In this document: positions 42,418-54,095 of the stretch, piece by piece
How positions within the stretch are numbered: position 1 is the stretch's first letter
Layout of the letters: each line of letters starts with the position of its first letter
Source: Seiridium cupressi
Taxonomy: Eukaryota; Ascomycota; Sordariomycetes; Amphisphaeriales; Sporocadaceae
Length of the DNA: 64,000 nt
NCBI GenBank assembly: GCA_036674765.1
Contig: JARVKI010000025.1
Span: 186,001-250,000 of the forward strand
Direction of reading: 5' to 3'
Made by a program: the position numbers and the translations under genes
Notes under the pieces: model-generated
Seen by the model: the letters and a program-made list of their open reading frames with translations, nothing else
What the model was told of the DNA's origin: nothing
The model's database searches: none

Positions 42418-44785
42418 TTAATATGGGGGTACTTCAATGAAAGAGGACCGGGACCAATTATCGAGATTTGAGAAGTAGCGCGCACAAGCTTCCTCAGAGG
42501 TTGGACAATCCCAGTTCTTGGCTTCCAAGAATCTGCCACATATACAAAAGGGCTTGAGCATAGAGCGTTGAATCAAGGGCAAGGTATCCATTCCCAGATC
42601 GGAATTCAGTGCGCTCAGAACAGCCTCCATGTTGAGCTTCTCCGATAGCCAAAGGTCTCCTTCATTGGCTCGGCGGTACGTCAGAAGTTCGGCTTGGATA
42701 GCGGCCCAGAGCTTCCCGAGTGTCGCACTCTTTCCATAGAAGTTGCTACTAAACTCGCTATGATCCACATCATCACAATACACATCGTTTTCATCCTGAT
42801 TGGTCTCACGGCGCTCATTCGCCACAAATCGTAGCACACTGATAAACACACTCCATCCAAGTTGCGTTTCCGGAGCCCATCTTGAACAAATCGCGGGGGG
42901 TACCTGATCTGCAAGTTGGAAGGGATTCACCATTGCGTGGCTACAGGAAGCTCCTTCGACTGCGCCCATCAAAGCTCTGAGTGAGACTTCTGCTTCTTGC
43001 AGGGGGTCCGCCCCATTGACGAGTAAGCAGACCAGGCAAGCAAGAGCCCCGAATAAAGTCTCGCCCTCGCAGCCTTGTTGGGCCAAGTAGAACGCCGTCA
43101 CGACAAGTGTGTGGAGCGGGCCTAGTTGGAGCTTCTGGTTGCAATGCTCACAAAACTTGATGAACAACCCACTTGGTGTATTGATATCTGGGGAGTACCC
43201 ATAGGCGAAGACTGTAGATATAGTATGGCATATTGCTTGCGCAGATGTATGGCAGAACATGTGTTTCCACCCGGAGGGAACCCGTGCGATGCCCTGTGCG
43301 TTGAGTGATCGAATGCAGTGCGAGTCAGCATCCCACCGGCCACAAATGTCGACCTCTTCTCCAACGAATCTTTGCGAGTTTCGCATTTTATCGTCGCAGA
43401 CACCTGGCATACAAGATGTATGTCCTTTGAGTATCGAGATCATGAGGCTGTCCAACACGGTATGACCAAGCTCATTGAGTTCCAAGGGCTTGGATACGAT
43501 TATGGCGCACGAGACATATCATAAGCAGCCGCATGATGTTGCAACATGTTTTAGCACCATTAAGATAGGTAGCTGCTAAGTGGAAGGGATACAGCCGAGT
43601 GAGGTCAAGATGCTCTTCGTTTTGATGGATGAGATCTTGGAGCAACTCCTCATTCTGTGCCATAATTGCAAAGCCCACTGCCTCAGCTTGGAGTTCGCTT
43701 GGTGATCGAGAAGCAGCTACTGCAACCTGTGTGGCCGAGAGGGGAAGGTCTTCGACGTGGATATCGCTGAAGCTATTGGATTCTAGGCCATGTTGTAGTC
43801 GGTCCACTAGATTAGCTTGTAGAGCATGTTCGTTCCACTGTGGCCAACGATCTGAATCGTTGATATCGAATTCAGTTTCAAGCTCAACTGGAGGTGAAGC
43901 GATTGCGTCGTAGTCAGGCTGACGGCAGTGTATTGCCCAACGGCATAACTGTGATGGCGCGTATTCTAATCGATCCCCCGACAGTTGTCTTGATCCAGGT
44001 GAGCTAGACACCCAAGGCTGAGGCGAAATCCCTGATTCAGCCGATGGGGTATGAGGCAAAGTAACAGTATCTGGAAACTCCATGAAAGCAAGCAAATCAG
44101 CATTCCAGTGAGTCGGACCTCTGCCCCAGTACTTGGCTGTGCTGAAGGCAAACAGCCAAAATTGATGCAACCAGGTTGTGGCGATGCTACCCATCCTGTC
44201 AGTCATCCACAATGGTCTTTGATGCCAGGGTATAGAACCTTTTTCTGAAGCCGGCATATCCTTCAAGAACTCCTGACTCTTTCCTTGTAAGAGATATCCC
44301 ACCCTGTCTCTGTATATTTTGGCTCGGATTGCAACTGTGGTTGGTGATGGAGCATTTACTGCCTCCGATTCGTTCGAAATTTGCCGAGGACTTAAGACAG
44401 AATAGTCGCTTGGTGTTGGATGGTCCATGCTGAATGGTGAGGAGACGTTGAGGTTGGGCATCGAGCTAGCCTTCAAGGCTTTGTAAGGTAGGCTCCAATG
44501 AGCGAAGCTAGATACAAGTTGAGTGGCTTGTACCAAGCAATAAGAATTAACTTACATCACAGTCTCCAAGTGCCAATCATGCTTCTTCTTTGATTGCTCT
44601 CGTAGATATCGCTGCAGTCGAGGCTTCTTGATCGCCACATCGTTGTGTCGAATACCGCCGACGGGCATCTCGTTTCTCACTCGCTTCCCTAAGACTTGGA
44701 TAGCTTGCTCCTTGACATCGGAGGGAACACTTTTTGTCACGACCCACTTCTTCAGACGATGTTTGTACTGTCGAATGCTAAACAT
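42418..44785 (-). CDS. Clr5-domain protein, reading frame broken by one extra base
   Basis: Exon 1 (44785-44556) encodes the Clr5 domain, FSIRQYKHRLKKWVV, followed by a basic stretch. A 48-nt intron (44555-44508) leads to exon 2. The long second exon contains LYPFHLAATYLNGAKTCCN and then, in a different frame, NELGHTVLDSLM and the very typical block EEVDICGRWDADSHCIR, KHMFCHTSAQAICH and the ending MLKPFCICGRF with YFSNLDNWSRSSFI. These belong to one known family of large Clr5 proteins in filamentous ascomycetes. Between CCN and NELGHT the frame must shift by one base near 43519. Skipping one A gives the spacing I remember from relatives and a total of 772 codons. No intron explains it. Either a recent frameshift or a sequencing error. 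Function unknown; Clr5 domains are thought to bind DNA or chromatin partners. Confidence 0.68.
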
Positions 44786-45168
44786 GGTTGGCTTGACTTC
44801 GATGAGCTGCTTTTGGTGACGAGTAGGAACAGCAACAGGGGCAATGGGAAAGAAGATTCCTACTTAGCGTCGAACTTGTACTCAGACTTCATGACGCTCG
44901 CCACTTTCTCGAGCGCATATTTAATATACAGACGCAAGATCGTTTCCTTATGGCAATCCCATCTCTTAGAAAAGGGTACGTGGAGGAAACAGGGGTCGGA
45001 TGCGGACGACAATGTATCCATATTGACGCGAATCTGGTGGTTTTCTATTCAGCGAGGCGAAAGATGGAGGTTCGTGAAGAGAAGATCAGGTTGGTGAAGA
45101 ATGCGGGGTACGAAAAGATCTATTCCTTGCTGCTTTGTCGACTTTTCCAAACATATATGCCGGGCGAA

Positions 45169-45195
45169 GTAGTTCGCCAAAGCGAGGCGAACTAC
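45169..45195. repeat. perfect 10-bp inverted repeat with 7-base loop
   Basis: GTAGTTCGCC and GGCGAACTAC flank AAAGCGA. No gene association is clear. Confidence 0.6.
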
Positions 45196-46073
45196 CCGGT
45201 TGCCTTACAGAACTCGGCCGTTTCCAAGTCGCGGTCAGGCTACAAGGCCACACAGCCATCCGTACATGTACCTGAACACTCGTTGGGGATTCTGTTGCAG
45301 CAGGCTAGCTCGAGCAACCCGAAGTGACGTAGAAAGCGGTGGCTGCAGGTGACATGCAGCCAATGAACCTTGCGCCACGGCTTGGCATTGGTTGAACAAA
45401 AGTACACTGACCAATCAAATTCCCTATAATGGTAGAATGCCTTGGCATCCCACTAACAAGAGGACAGAAACGAATCCACGCTCCATGATGTGTTCAAGTT
45501 GATCGTGTTGTGCAGCTGTCTAGTGTTTATTTCAGACAGGATTGCCGCGCCACTGAGAAGAAAACGGACCAATAGGATGGCCAATTATGAAGCCGACAAA
45601 AGTACAAAATCCATTCACCTTCATCAAAGTAATTGGATGCCAGACTTGGATAGAGCTAGAAGCGACATCTCAACGTATGTGGTTCAGTTTTAGTCTGAAT
45701 TTGACCGCTTCGACTGTTGTCGTCTCACGCTCGAGGCGCCCACAAGCTGGGTGACATTGCTGATCGCAGGGTCTTCTTCTGGACTTCTAAAGCTTGACAT
45801 GGGTGTCGGGCAAAGCGAATTCATGTTCCATTGAGTACATCCTAGAATTCCTCTCATGCGGTTCAGTACTTTCCAGGAACACTTATTTCCATTGTAGAGA
45901 CGATGACAAGGAAGTATTTCCAGTGATAAAATTTGTATTCTGGCGCCAAGTGTCCGTGGTTTATGATGTCTCATGACTTAGTATGCCGACAGCTTGACAG
46001 CAGCCTGCCTTTATTAATGGTTGAGCCATCATCTTTACAGTTCTTACCTGTTTTTCAAACTTAGTTCTACGCA

Positions 46074-46080
46074 TATAAAA
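46074..46080 (+). promoter_or_regulatory. TATA box of the small two-exon gene
   Basis: TATAAAA 171 bp before the ATG at 46251, followed by a CA-rich leader, as expected for a well-expressed fungal gene. Confidence 0.5.
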
Positions 46081-46250
46081 CACGAGATATTCCCTCCAAA
46101 TTCATCCAACAGTCTTACCATCACATTCCATACAAAGCAGTACGATAATATGCCCACGAACCCCCACCATCGTTTACCTATTTATTGAATATTGGCTAGA
46201 CAACTCATACAAGACAAAACCACTATCAATTCACTATCAATCAAACTACA

Positions 46251-46584
46251 ATGCCTCATACGTCGAACTCAGCTTCCGGTGCCAAGTCTAGCCGCGAGTC
46301 TCGCAAGTACGTATTGGTCTTTCTCTCCATGACAAGCCATCTCGTCGTCCCTTTAAGATGCGTCTCGAGAGCACAGATTGCTGACTTTTCGTAGACAGAA
46401 GTCAAAGATGCCCCGTTCCACTTCAAGCACCGCTGTCCATCGTTCTTCCACCCCGTATCAAACCCAAGATACCCAGCACACGACTTCGTACGACACCACG
46501 GATGCCCACGGTCATCAATATACTCTAGCTGAGCGTCGTGATGTGGATCAAGACTTGCTGGGCATTGGAAGTCAGTTTAATTGA
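46251..46584 (+). CDS. small hydrophilic protein of unknown function
   Basis: Two exons, 46251-46306 and 46395-46584, are separated by an 88-nt intron with donor GTACGT, branch GCTGAC and acceptor TTCGTAG, all close to consensus. They join to 81 residues. The protein is Ser/Thr/His-rich with a basic N-terminus (SSRESRKQKSKMPRS) and an acidic end (YTLAERRDVDQDLLGIG). No signal peptide or membrane segment is visible. The strong TATA box, CA-rich leader and clean splice sites argue for a real gene. I do not recognise a family, but the YTLxERRDV segment looks like a short conserved motif. Confidence 0.6.
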
Positions 46585-46787
46585 TCGAGTCATGGCAAAC
46601 ATGTCCACCGACATGGAGATTGTGACAATATCTGTGGTTGATGCAAGGCGGATTGTTCGTGGCACAAATGTATACAGTCAATATGAGCTCTTATTACAAT
46701 GAGACATGTATTCCATACATTGTTCATTACGTGACTACGGACCATTCATCTATGTCCGTTTACCCTATCGATGCGAATGACTAAATA

Positions 46788-48742
46788 CTAAAGGTATTCC
46801 TCCGCCACATACATGGGCATCGAGTCTTCCCATAAGCTGTCGGTAACCATGTGCTTGTCGGACCCGTCAGCGTTCATGACCATGATTTGTCCATAGGGCT
46901 GGAAAGTGTTGTAGAGGAGTATACACTCGTCGCGGAAACCGTACATGCCCGTGTTCCACATGATGCGACCGTCATAGGACCAGACGGCGTGAGCATCGTT
47001 GGCCATGCTGTCGGTTCCGTCAGGCTGGATCGTCATACCTCCGGCTGCCGTACTCCCACGTCCAGTTGACCTGGCGCGTGAAGATGATGAGCTCACCATC
47101 GGGTGACCAATCAGGCGTCTCGTCCCCACCATTAGCAGCTGAGTAGTCTCGCCTGGTATTAGATCCAAGATCTACAGGCCCAGTAGGGAATCGCCGGTTC
47201 GGTTCCACAGACAGTATACGATGCGAGTGTCATCGGGCGACCGCGACGGGAAGCCATCGTCTAGTCCGTCTGCGGTCCCCGTCAGGTCCACGAAGTCATC
47301 GCCAGGAGAATTGGCGAGGTAGATGGAAGCCTTGCTTCCGCCGCAGTCGAAGAACCAAGTTCCCATGCCGACAGCGATCTGAGAACCATCAGGTGAGAAT
47401 GTAGGCAGGAAGGCACCGCCAAGGCCTGCCTCGATGTAGCCGAGCTCAGTCGAACTACCGGTGGCGTAGACGTCGTAGACGTCAAAGGCGTCGACTATAT
47501 CTGTGTAGTGGGTACTCGACACAACTACAGACGAGTTACCCAGCTCCTTCTGTGTGGTCACCATGCGACCAGTGGCGTTGTTGAGTTGCGGGAACACGTC
47601 CATGAAGCGATAATCCCAATCGCTGTCACAGCTAAAGAGCTCTCTACCAGCTGGGCGCTGTTCCCACCAGAATATACCAAACACAACCTTGGAACCATCG
47701 GACGCCAGGATAGGTCACGCAGGTAAGTAAGGTTGAAGGCAGTGTGCGGAGCACCAGGTGTGGTGTGGTTGATGTCTTCATCATCACCGCCCTTGATAAG
47801 GTAGCCGATGTTGCTGCTGTCGCCGACATAGTGCTGATTGACCTTGAGATAATCACCTCAGATATGGTTCACGATGTCGGTGCCAGTAGCCACGTCCACG
47901 CTAAAAATCTGAGTAGCGACGGCTGCCATCTGGCTTGATGTGCCATGAGCTGCGTAGGTATCTCCGCGTGTTATCCAATTGTAGAGGATGCAGCTGCCGT
48001 CGGCTGACCAAGAAGGTGAGCCGAGTGAGTATCCATCCTCGCTGATGATCTGGCGAAGATCGGAACTGCCGGGCGTACAACATAGATTGATAGTGTTTGG
48101 GTGTGCTCCCAACCTGTACCGTCGACGTGACCCGTCCACTCTGTATTACGGTCAGAGCTGAAGGCAATCCATTTACCGTCCGGAGACCAGATTGGTCGAT
48201 AATGTCCTTGAGGGGCTGACTTGTCAGGGCGTTCGCATCTGTATCTGTCAAATTTTGGGCAACACCCGTTGTGAGGTCCTTGACCCAGATATTGGCAGTG
48301 TAGTTGCCTTCCGTGGACACGTAGGCGAGTCTGGTCCCGTCAGGTAATAGTGCACCAGAATCCTCGAAGGAGTCGGTGGAAACAATCGTCTCCAGGCCAG
48401 AGCCGTCAGTCCTGATGCGGTAGATATCGGACTGGCCATCGACGCGACGCTCTCTGGTAAACACGATCTACTTACCATCGGGCGACCACGAGAGATGATA
48501 GTCCATGACCCATGTCTGGTTGCTCATCAGAGGCGTAGCATTACTGCCATCGGCGTCGGCGATGTAGAGGTGCGATCCTCCAGGTGTAATTCGGCTTATA
48601 TAGAAGATTCCCCGGCCGTGTCGCGCTCACTATCGACGCTAGCTAGCGTTCCAGCACCCAAGTCTCTTCCGGCGTAAGGGCAAGCACCAAAGGCATGGCC
48701 GGTGGCAAGCCCCAGCATCGTCGTGACGGATGGCCAACGCAT
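46788..48742 (-). pseudogene. secreted TolB/PD40-type beta-propeller protein, multiply broken
   Basis: The start (ATG 48742) encodes a signal peptide (SVTTMLGLATGHAFG before ACPYAG), and the end encodes the intact family C-terminus (SLWEDSMPMYV). Between them lie repeated propeller blades with the hallmark SWSPDG, as in fungal secreted WD40-like/TolB proteins of about 650 residues. The frame is destroyed many times: one-base losses near 48617, 48220, 48070, 47700 and 47130, an in-frame TAG at 48470-48468 (where blades have Trp), TGA at 47860-47858, TAG at 47174-47172, and a shift with lost codons near 47045. Adjacent segments are otherwise collinear with the family over the whole length. This is a clear pseudogene of a secreted, possibly wall- or polysaccharide-associated protein. 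Confidence 0.85.
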
Positions 48743-50914
48743 CTTGAAGGAATGGAAGAAGGAGAATGACAGACGCTTGGCAGAGTCGCAGCAAGCGAAT
48801 GCCCCAAGCGTGGCTGCTTGGTGTCTGGCGGCGGAGGCGACACTTGAACGATCTACCTCAATGCTCGTAGTCGACTCCTTTATACTGGAGGAGGCTGGGC
48901 GACGGTTCTGGGCCGTCCTGCTGATGAGTCTTCATAAACCTTTGCCGCCGGCCGCCGCCGTCTTGAGAATCCTCGATGCGCCGAGCCCATGTCTATATCC
49001 GCGAAGGTCTGCCTGTCTGATGCCGCGACTATACCTTGGCATTAACAGGAGCAACGAGCATTCAGTGGAGCCAAGCGAAAGGAGATTTGGCACCGAGCCG
49101 AGTCGACTAATGCTGGGGCTTTTACATATGTGCGGAGTGCCATTGGGCCCACATCGCCGGTAGCCACTGAGACTTGCTGCTTCGGTCTCCGAGCTGAGAG
49201 CGCACCACTTGCCCTCCAATCCTATCATTCCACTGCTATAGAGTATTCACAAATCGTCATGCATCACGTGTGGCCGATGTGTGGTTAAGGCCCGGTCTTT
49301 GCGTTCTTTAACATTCTGGCATGCGAGAATGAATTTTAACTCGAGAAGCGCCTAACTTGAGCCAGTGCATCGGAATATGTGCCGACGTGTAGATGTGTAA
49401 CCTCGAATGGGGAACCAGGAGGCAGACGGAAGTTTCGTCCTTGCAGGAGCCTCGCATAGGAAATATCCCATTTCCCATAATGCCCTCGGGAGTCTTCAAC
49501 TTTCTTCAAGCCGGCAAGAAATAGAAGAAATAGTAAGTGTCTGGAAATTGTGCTTGGGTTTCCTTTGGTCGTATCGGCATGCCGCTTATCCTCTTATTGA
49601 TTTAATGTGGAAACATTAGACGACATGTTGGCCAATAACATATCATTAAGCTTCACTATCCGGAATTCAACATGTCTCGTTTCCTATGTGGGCGTTCTTC
49701 TAGAAACAAGCACAACTTTCTTGCGGAGGGGAACGAGCTCTACAGATCGGCCCTCAAACGGTCTATAGCAGGGCCACATACCGATGCACCCTGTAGACAT
49801 CGCGATGTGGGAAAGAAATTGCAACGCAGGGATCCTGCGTGGGACCCAAAGTTTGTTCGGACGACTGCCTATACGCTCAGCCGCAGGGGCCTCTGCATGA
49901 TCAATGCTTAAATCTGCCCAATAAGAAATTGTGCTATGGCTAATTCTTTAAGTCTAGCACAAGCCTTCTAAATTAGTGTCAAGCCTGTGAATGGCGCTGT
50001 TGCTCTTGTCCACTCGGAGTTTGATGAGAACCACACAGGTGGTCTGTGCGGCTCTCTCTTTAGCTAGTCCTCATGGCAGGAGAGCAGGAGCCTCCCTCCT
50101 TCTCCTCCACCACAATACACTCACATTTCTCCCGTATTGCGCCCCCATCAAAGTTAACTATCGACCCCGACTCTTAGGCCTCACTTAGATTGAAGTATTA
50201 TACCTCCAACCCTCCAAAGTCTGTGTGCTATTGCACCTCTCCTCCAAAACTGCTAGGGCGCGACAGCCAATAACCTGTTTGACGTTCGCCACAGATGGGG
50301 TTTTGTTGCCGCTAGCTCCGCCTGGCACCTTGGGCGCATCGACTACCTGAGCCGGTGACTTGTTTTTCCTACTATGTAACTAACCTATAACCTCAAGCGT
50401 TACAAGCACAGCTCTGTCTCGCGGGATCAGAACGACAACAAAGCCCCCAAAGTTTTGGAACAGCATGGACAAGAATATCCACCCCAGAGAAATCGGTATC
50501 TCACAGTAGCTCACACAATCATGAATTAGAAATTATTGAACACTCTTCTGGATGAATAGGAGCGCATAATACCATGTTTACACGCTAATTAAATGACCAT
50601 AACTTGATGTCGGGTAAACTTGAGAGTCGATGATAGGGCCTCCGCTAGAATCGATTTCTTGCTCTACTCAAAGCTGCTTATACATGTTTAATGGGGTAAA
50701 GAAGCACAAGGGCGAGTATCTATTTGACATACATATAAGTATTCAAGTGTGCTGATTAGCTTGGAATGAGGGGGCCTGGCACCATTGTAGGCAAACGATA
50801 ATGTTTCAACCAAGTCAGGTTTGAGTACCGTGTCTTTGCTGCAATCAATTATTGGTTTCGTCAGCGATTCGGCTTCCTGGCTCTAAGAACTTGTGTGTGG
50901 AGTCGTGTAGAAAA

Positions 50915-51915
50915 CTACTTAAAGATTGATTCAGTAACCTCATCGCTCTCCATGAAGTCGCCGCAGTAGTTTGAGGTGGCCGAATAGTCAAACTCACTGA
51001 GCAGGGTTTTTCTTTTCTTGACATTCAGCTCACGCCATCTCAAACTATCAAAATCGGAAATGCCGATAGATTATAGTAGTTGCAAGGAAACAAATCTCAC
51101 TAAATGCTGGCCTGACATTTGATGAGAATAATCATCCATGGTGTCACCTACTTAGAGCACCACTATTCCTTTTCTCATGTGCGTCATTATCATACCACTC
51201 AGCGAAGCATACCAGAGCCGACGGTGCCAAGATCGTAAACATCTTTTAATGTGGAGATAAATAGCATCGTCAGTATTGCTACACATGTTTTCTTTCATTT
51301 CTTTCAAGCCAAGCGATTGTGAGCCAAGTCAGTAAGGGATAACTGAGTGTCTCGCAACTGCCGCTGCTGTCACTGGTCAACATACAGGTATTTGATCCAC
51401 GGCAAACTGTTTATCACGATCAGCAATCAGCAGTCCGTACCCCAACATCCAGGCAGTGTCTTGTGATGATAAGATCAAGATGTGTGTATCCTGTGTATCA
51501 ACTAGCTTGAACTCTGAATTAGTTGTTATATTGACTGTGATGCACGGCTTGCACCTAATCCAATCATTAGCTGAGTCACTTATGTTAGAGTTTTTCTGAA
51601 CCACGGGACCTGTTGTTCTAAACTTATTCACTTGACCTAATCTGTTGAAATATGGGTGGCTCATACGCCCCACACTGTGGCTGTATATAGCGGGAGTCAT
51701 TCCCACATCCTTGAATGTTGCTCTTCAAGCAACTACAATACACTATGTTGAACATATCCCTTTTGACATAATCTTGCGGGAAGTATGTCAGTACTGACAA
51801 AAGGAGGTGCAAAATGTTGACGCGGAATCACGACAATATCGCGTGTGAGGACGCCCAGAGTAATGACAACACTGGAATCAGCTGAGATCCGGCTAATATG
51901 AACTGGCCACTTCAT
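50915..51915 (-). other. coding-like minus-strand segments, possible multi-exon gene or relic
   Basis: Three pieces look like protein. An ATG-started segment (51915-51733) contains VVITLGVLTRDIVVIPRQ. A segment around 51690-51385 contains FRTTGPVVQKNSN and FAVDQIP just before a GTATGT donor. A terminal piece (51044-50915), preceded by the acceptor TTTGATAG, contains SEFDYSATSNYCGDF and ends in TAG. I could not join the first two in frame with plausible splice sites, so this may be a decayed gene. Family not recognised. Confidence 0.3.
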
Positions 51916-52542
51916 AGCGTCGTGGTAACGTCAGGCTGCTACAACGGGTCCGTCTCCCACAAACAAGAGTTAGATCTTTCAAAAATTCTTGACTACCGTT
52001 GAGCCTGTTTGCATTTCATGTATGCTAAGCTGTTACAAACATTGTGAATGAAACGTGATATGACCATGCAATCATTCCTCAGCTATCAACTAACGACCGG
52101 CCATGAGCCTGTCAGATTAGGATATTCACGAGTTCGTCTTATTTTTGTCACAATATAGTCAATCCATATCTCAAAATCCTGCCCTATCCGTCCCATCACT
52201 GCCGTATTCAATTGATGGCCGTCGATATCACACGAGGATTAGGTAGTTAACGTAGTTGGCTTGTTTTATTCTCGTCCTTGACAGACCTAACTTCGAACGC
52301 TGTAACAAGTCGGCTGGTAGCTGAGACAGGCATAATTTTATTTGCAGGAAACAGAATTTGTCTATATTATCACCTCATAGTACCTTATTGACAGTCACAG
52401 CACGCAATCACATTTCGATTTTACTCTATTCATCTGCAACTGTGAAAATGTAGCAGTGACAAGCTGGTACTCTATTCACTAACGCAGCTTTCAACTTCAT
52501 CACTGGAAGCTACCATTGTCAGAGCCACTTTTTGTTTTCTCC

Positions 52543-52550
52543 TATATAAG
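52543..52550 (+). promoter_or_regulatory. TATA box of the methyltransferase-like gene
   Basis: TATATAAG about 122 bp before the ATG, followed by a pyrimidine-rich start region. Confidence 0.5.
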
Positions 52551-52671
52551 CACATGAGCATTTAGCATTGCCCCCTCCCGTTTCTATTTAAACATTTCGA
52601 GAGCTTCTCAACTTCTGCTCGATAAGCAAGTCGCCACCTTCACTCCTAAATCTTACTTCACAAAAACTGAG

Positions 52672-53508
52672 ATGGCGTTCAAGCCTAGACAAATAAGCCC
52701 AATTGGGCGTGTGGAGATGGCTGAGCTTCATGGTAAAGCTTGCGAGTACAGATTCAAGCGTGGCCTACCGCTCATGCCCCCCGCTAATGGGAGCGATACC
52801 GTCCACTTCTTCAACTGCGAGAACATCGACAGTTGTATCGTCACTGATGGATTCCCGGACATTTACATTAAGGCAACCTTCAGTAGGTGGGACGTGGCCC
52901 AGCAATTCACAGCTATTGCTTGTACAACCGGGCCGCGCATGGAAGTTCGTGTATTAACCCCGCAAGGCCTGGGTTCTCCCGACAACCTATTTACCCACAC
53001 GATTTTCGATTTCACCACGTTTCCCCCGCGTGATCAAGCCTTTATCGCCTCAGAAATCTACCGAACACTCAAGCCTGGTGGCACCGCCATGGCAATGTTC
53101 TGGGCGCATCAGCCTCAAGTGGATGCCTTGAAGCACGCACACTTCCGAACTCGCGGCATGGACGGTCCCATGGTCTTCATATCTCCTTTGGAGGGTATTA
53201 CAGAGGGCAAGGTGAGGGAAATTCTGCTTGCCGCGGGCTTCAAGCCAGACGGGATCAAATTCGTCGAGAAAGAGGTTTTTGTCCCCGTGCCCGACATGAA
53301 GCGCTACGCTCAGCTCGCCTGGAGCTGTCGGGGACACCTGGTAGGTGGCCAATGGTTGCCAGACGACGAGCTCAGGTGGGATGAGGCAGTTGATGATATC
53401 GTCGAGCAATTGGAAGGCGGGAACAATACGTACAAGCCTCCCAGTGGCGGGAAATTTATCAGATCAATCGCTTGCTTTGCCTTGGCTACCAAACCAACCA
53501 ACCTATGA
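52672..53508 (+). CDS. SAM-methyltransferase-like protein with degenerate motif I
   Basis: The intronless frame encodes 278 residues. The C-terminal half has the features of class I methyltransferases of the LaeA/UbiE-like kind: FTHTIFDFTTF (motif II region), then EIYRTLKPGGTAMAMFW (motif III with the conserved LKPGG), and later helices and strands of the fold. The N-terminal part, where a glycine-rich SAM-binding motif (DxGxGxG type) is expected, instead reads HFFNCENIDSCIV and lacks glycines. It may therefore not bind SAM, or may bind it differently. Typical fungal relatives are about 260-290 residues, so length is normal. Methyl acceptor unknown. No cluster partners lie nearby. Confidence 0.72.
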   Translation: MAFKPRQISPIGRVEMAELHGKACEYRFKRGLPLMPPANGSDTVHFFNCENIDSCIVTDGFPDIYIKATFSRWDVAQQFTAIACTTGPRMEVRVLTPQGLGSPDNLFTHTIFDFTTFPPRDQAFIASEIYRTLKPGGTAMAMFWAHQPQVDALKHAHFRTRGMDGPMVFISPLEGITEGKVREILLAAGFKPDGIKFVEKEVFVPVPDMKRYAQLAWSCRGHLVGGQWLPDDELRWDEAVDDIVEQLEGGNNTYKPPSGGKFIRSIACFALATKPTNL

Positions 53509-54095
53509 AGGTTGTGAAGGGGGATAGTATTGATTGATCTGGCATTCTAGTCGGAGGGCTGATGCTACATTCAATTTGTATACTAGCAAAACAAGCGGAC
53601 GCTATATTTTAGCTTAATATATGTGTGTTCGGCACTCAGAAGGCGGTACTATGCTGGTGAAACCCTATCGTGCTGATTACCCCTTACGTATGGACACATG
53701 AAGAGTCATAATATCGCATTTGTGTGCTCCCTAACCCCCAAGCGCTTAACAGTGCAGTGACAATTGCAAAGGATATCCTAAGCAGCTAGGACTCGTAGCT
53801 AACAAGCACGTAAAAGCTAGCGCTAAATCGGCTGAGAAATTGGTATAGAAAATTGCACGAGGAAGGTACGTCTATTGGAACGAATTATCACGGCCGCACG
53901 CAAAGAACTTGTGACTTCAAGACATGGCTTGACATTTGGTTTACTAAAGGAAGGAAAATACGAGGAGGCACTCTCTTTCAATATACTCTCTCGTCACGTC
54001 TTAAAGCAACCACCCCCCAGACGTCAAACAGAATAGCAACAACATGCACTCCCTCAGGTGCAACATCTTCCAACGCCTATCATCACCTAGGACAG
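53509..54095. other. convergent 3' region, no gene seen
   Basis: Spacer between the methyltransferase-like gene (+) and the peroxiredoxin-like gene (-). No supported ORF. Confidence 0.55.

Larger units (their letters stand above)
44786..46250. other. gene-poor spacer
   Basis: A 125-codon ATG frame (44950-45327) and shorter ones have no recognisable content. A perfect 10-bp hairpin lies at 45169-45195 and a TATA box at 46074-46080. Confidence 0.5.
48743..52671. other. long gene-poor region
   Basis: Almost 4 kb without a supported gene. Frames such as 48702-49163 (+) and 49672-49911 (+) show no motif. Between 50915 and 51915 the minus strand has coding-like segments described separately. The last 130 bp hold the promoter of the methyltransferase-like gene. 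Confidence 0.5.

Noticed and set aside
44950..45327. 125-codon ATG frame
   Set aside because: No recognisable pattern, low protein-likeness, and it spans a 10-bp hairpin; not supported as a gene.
48702..49163. 153-codon plus-strand frame
   Set aside because: Partly antisense to the 5' end of the beta-propeller pseudogene and without motifs.
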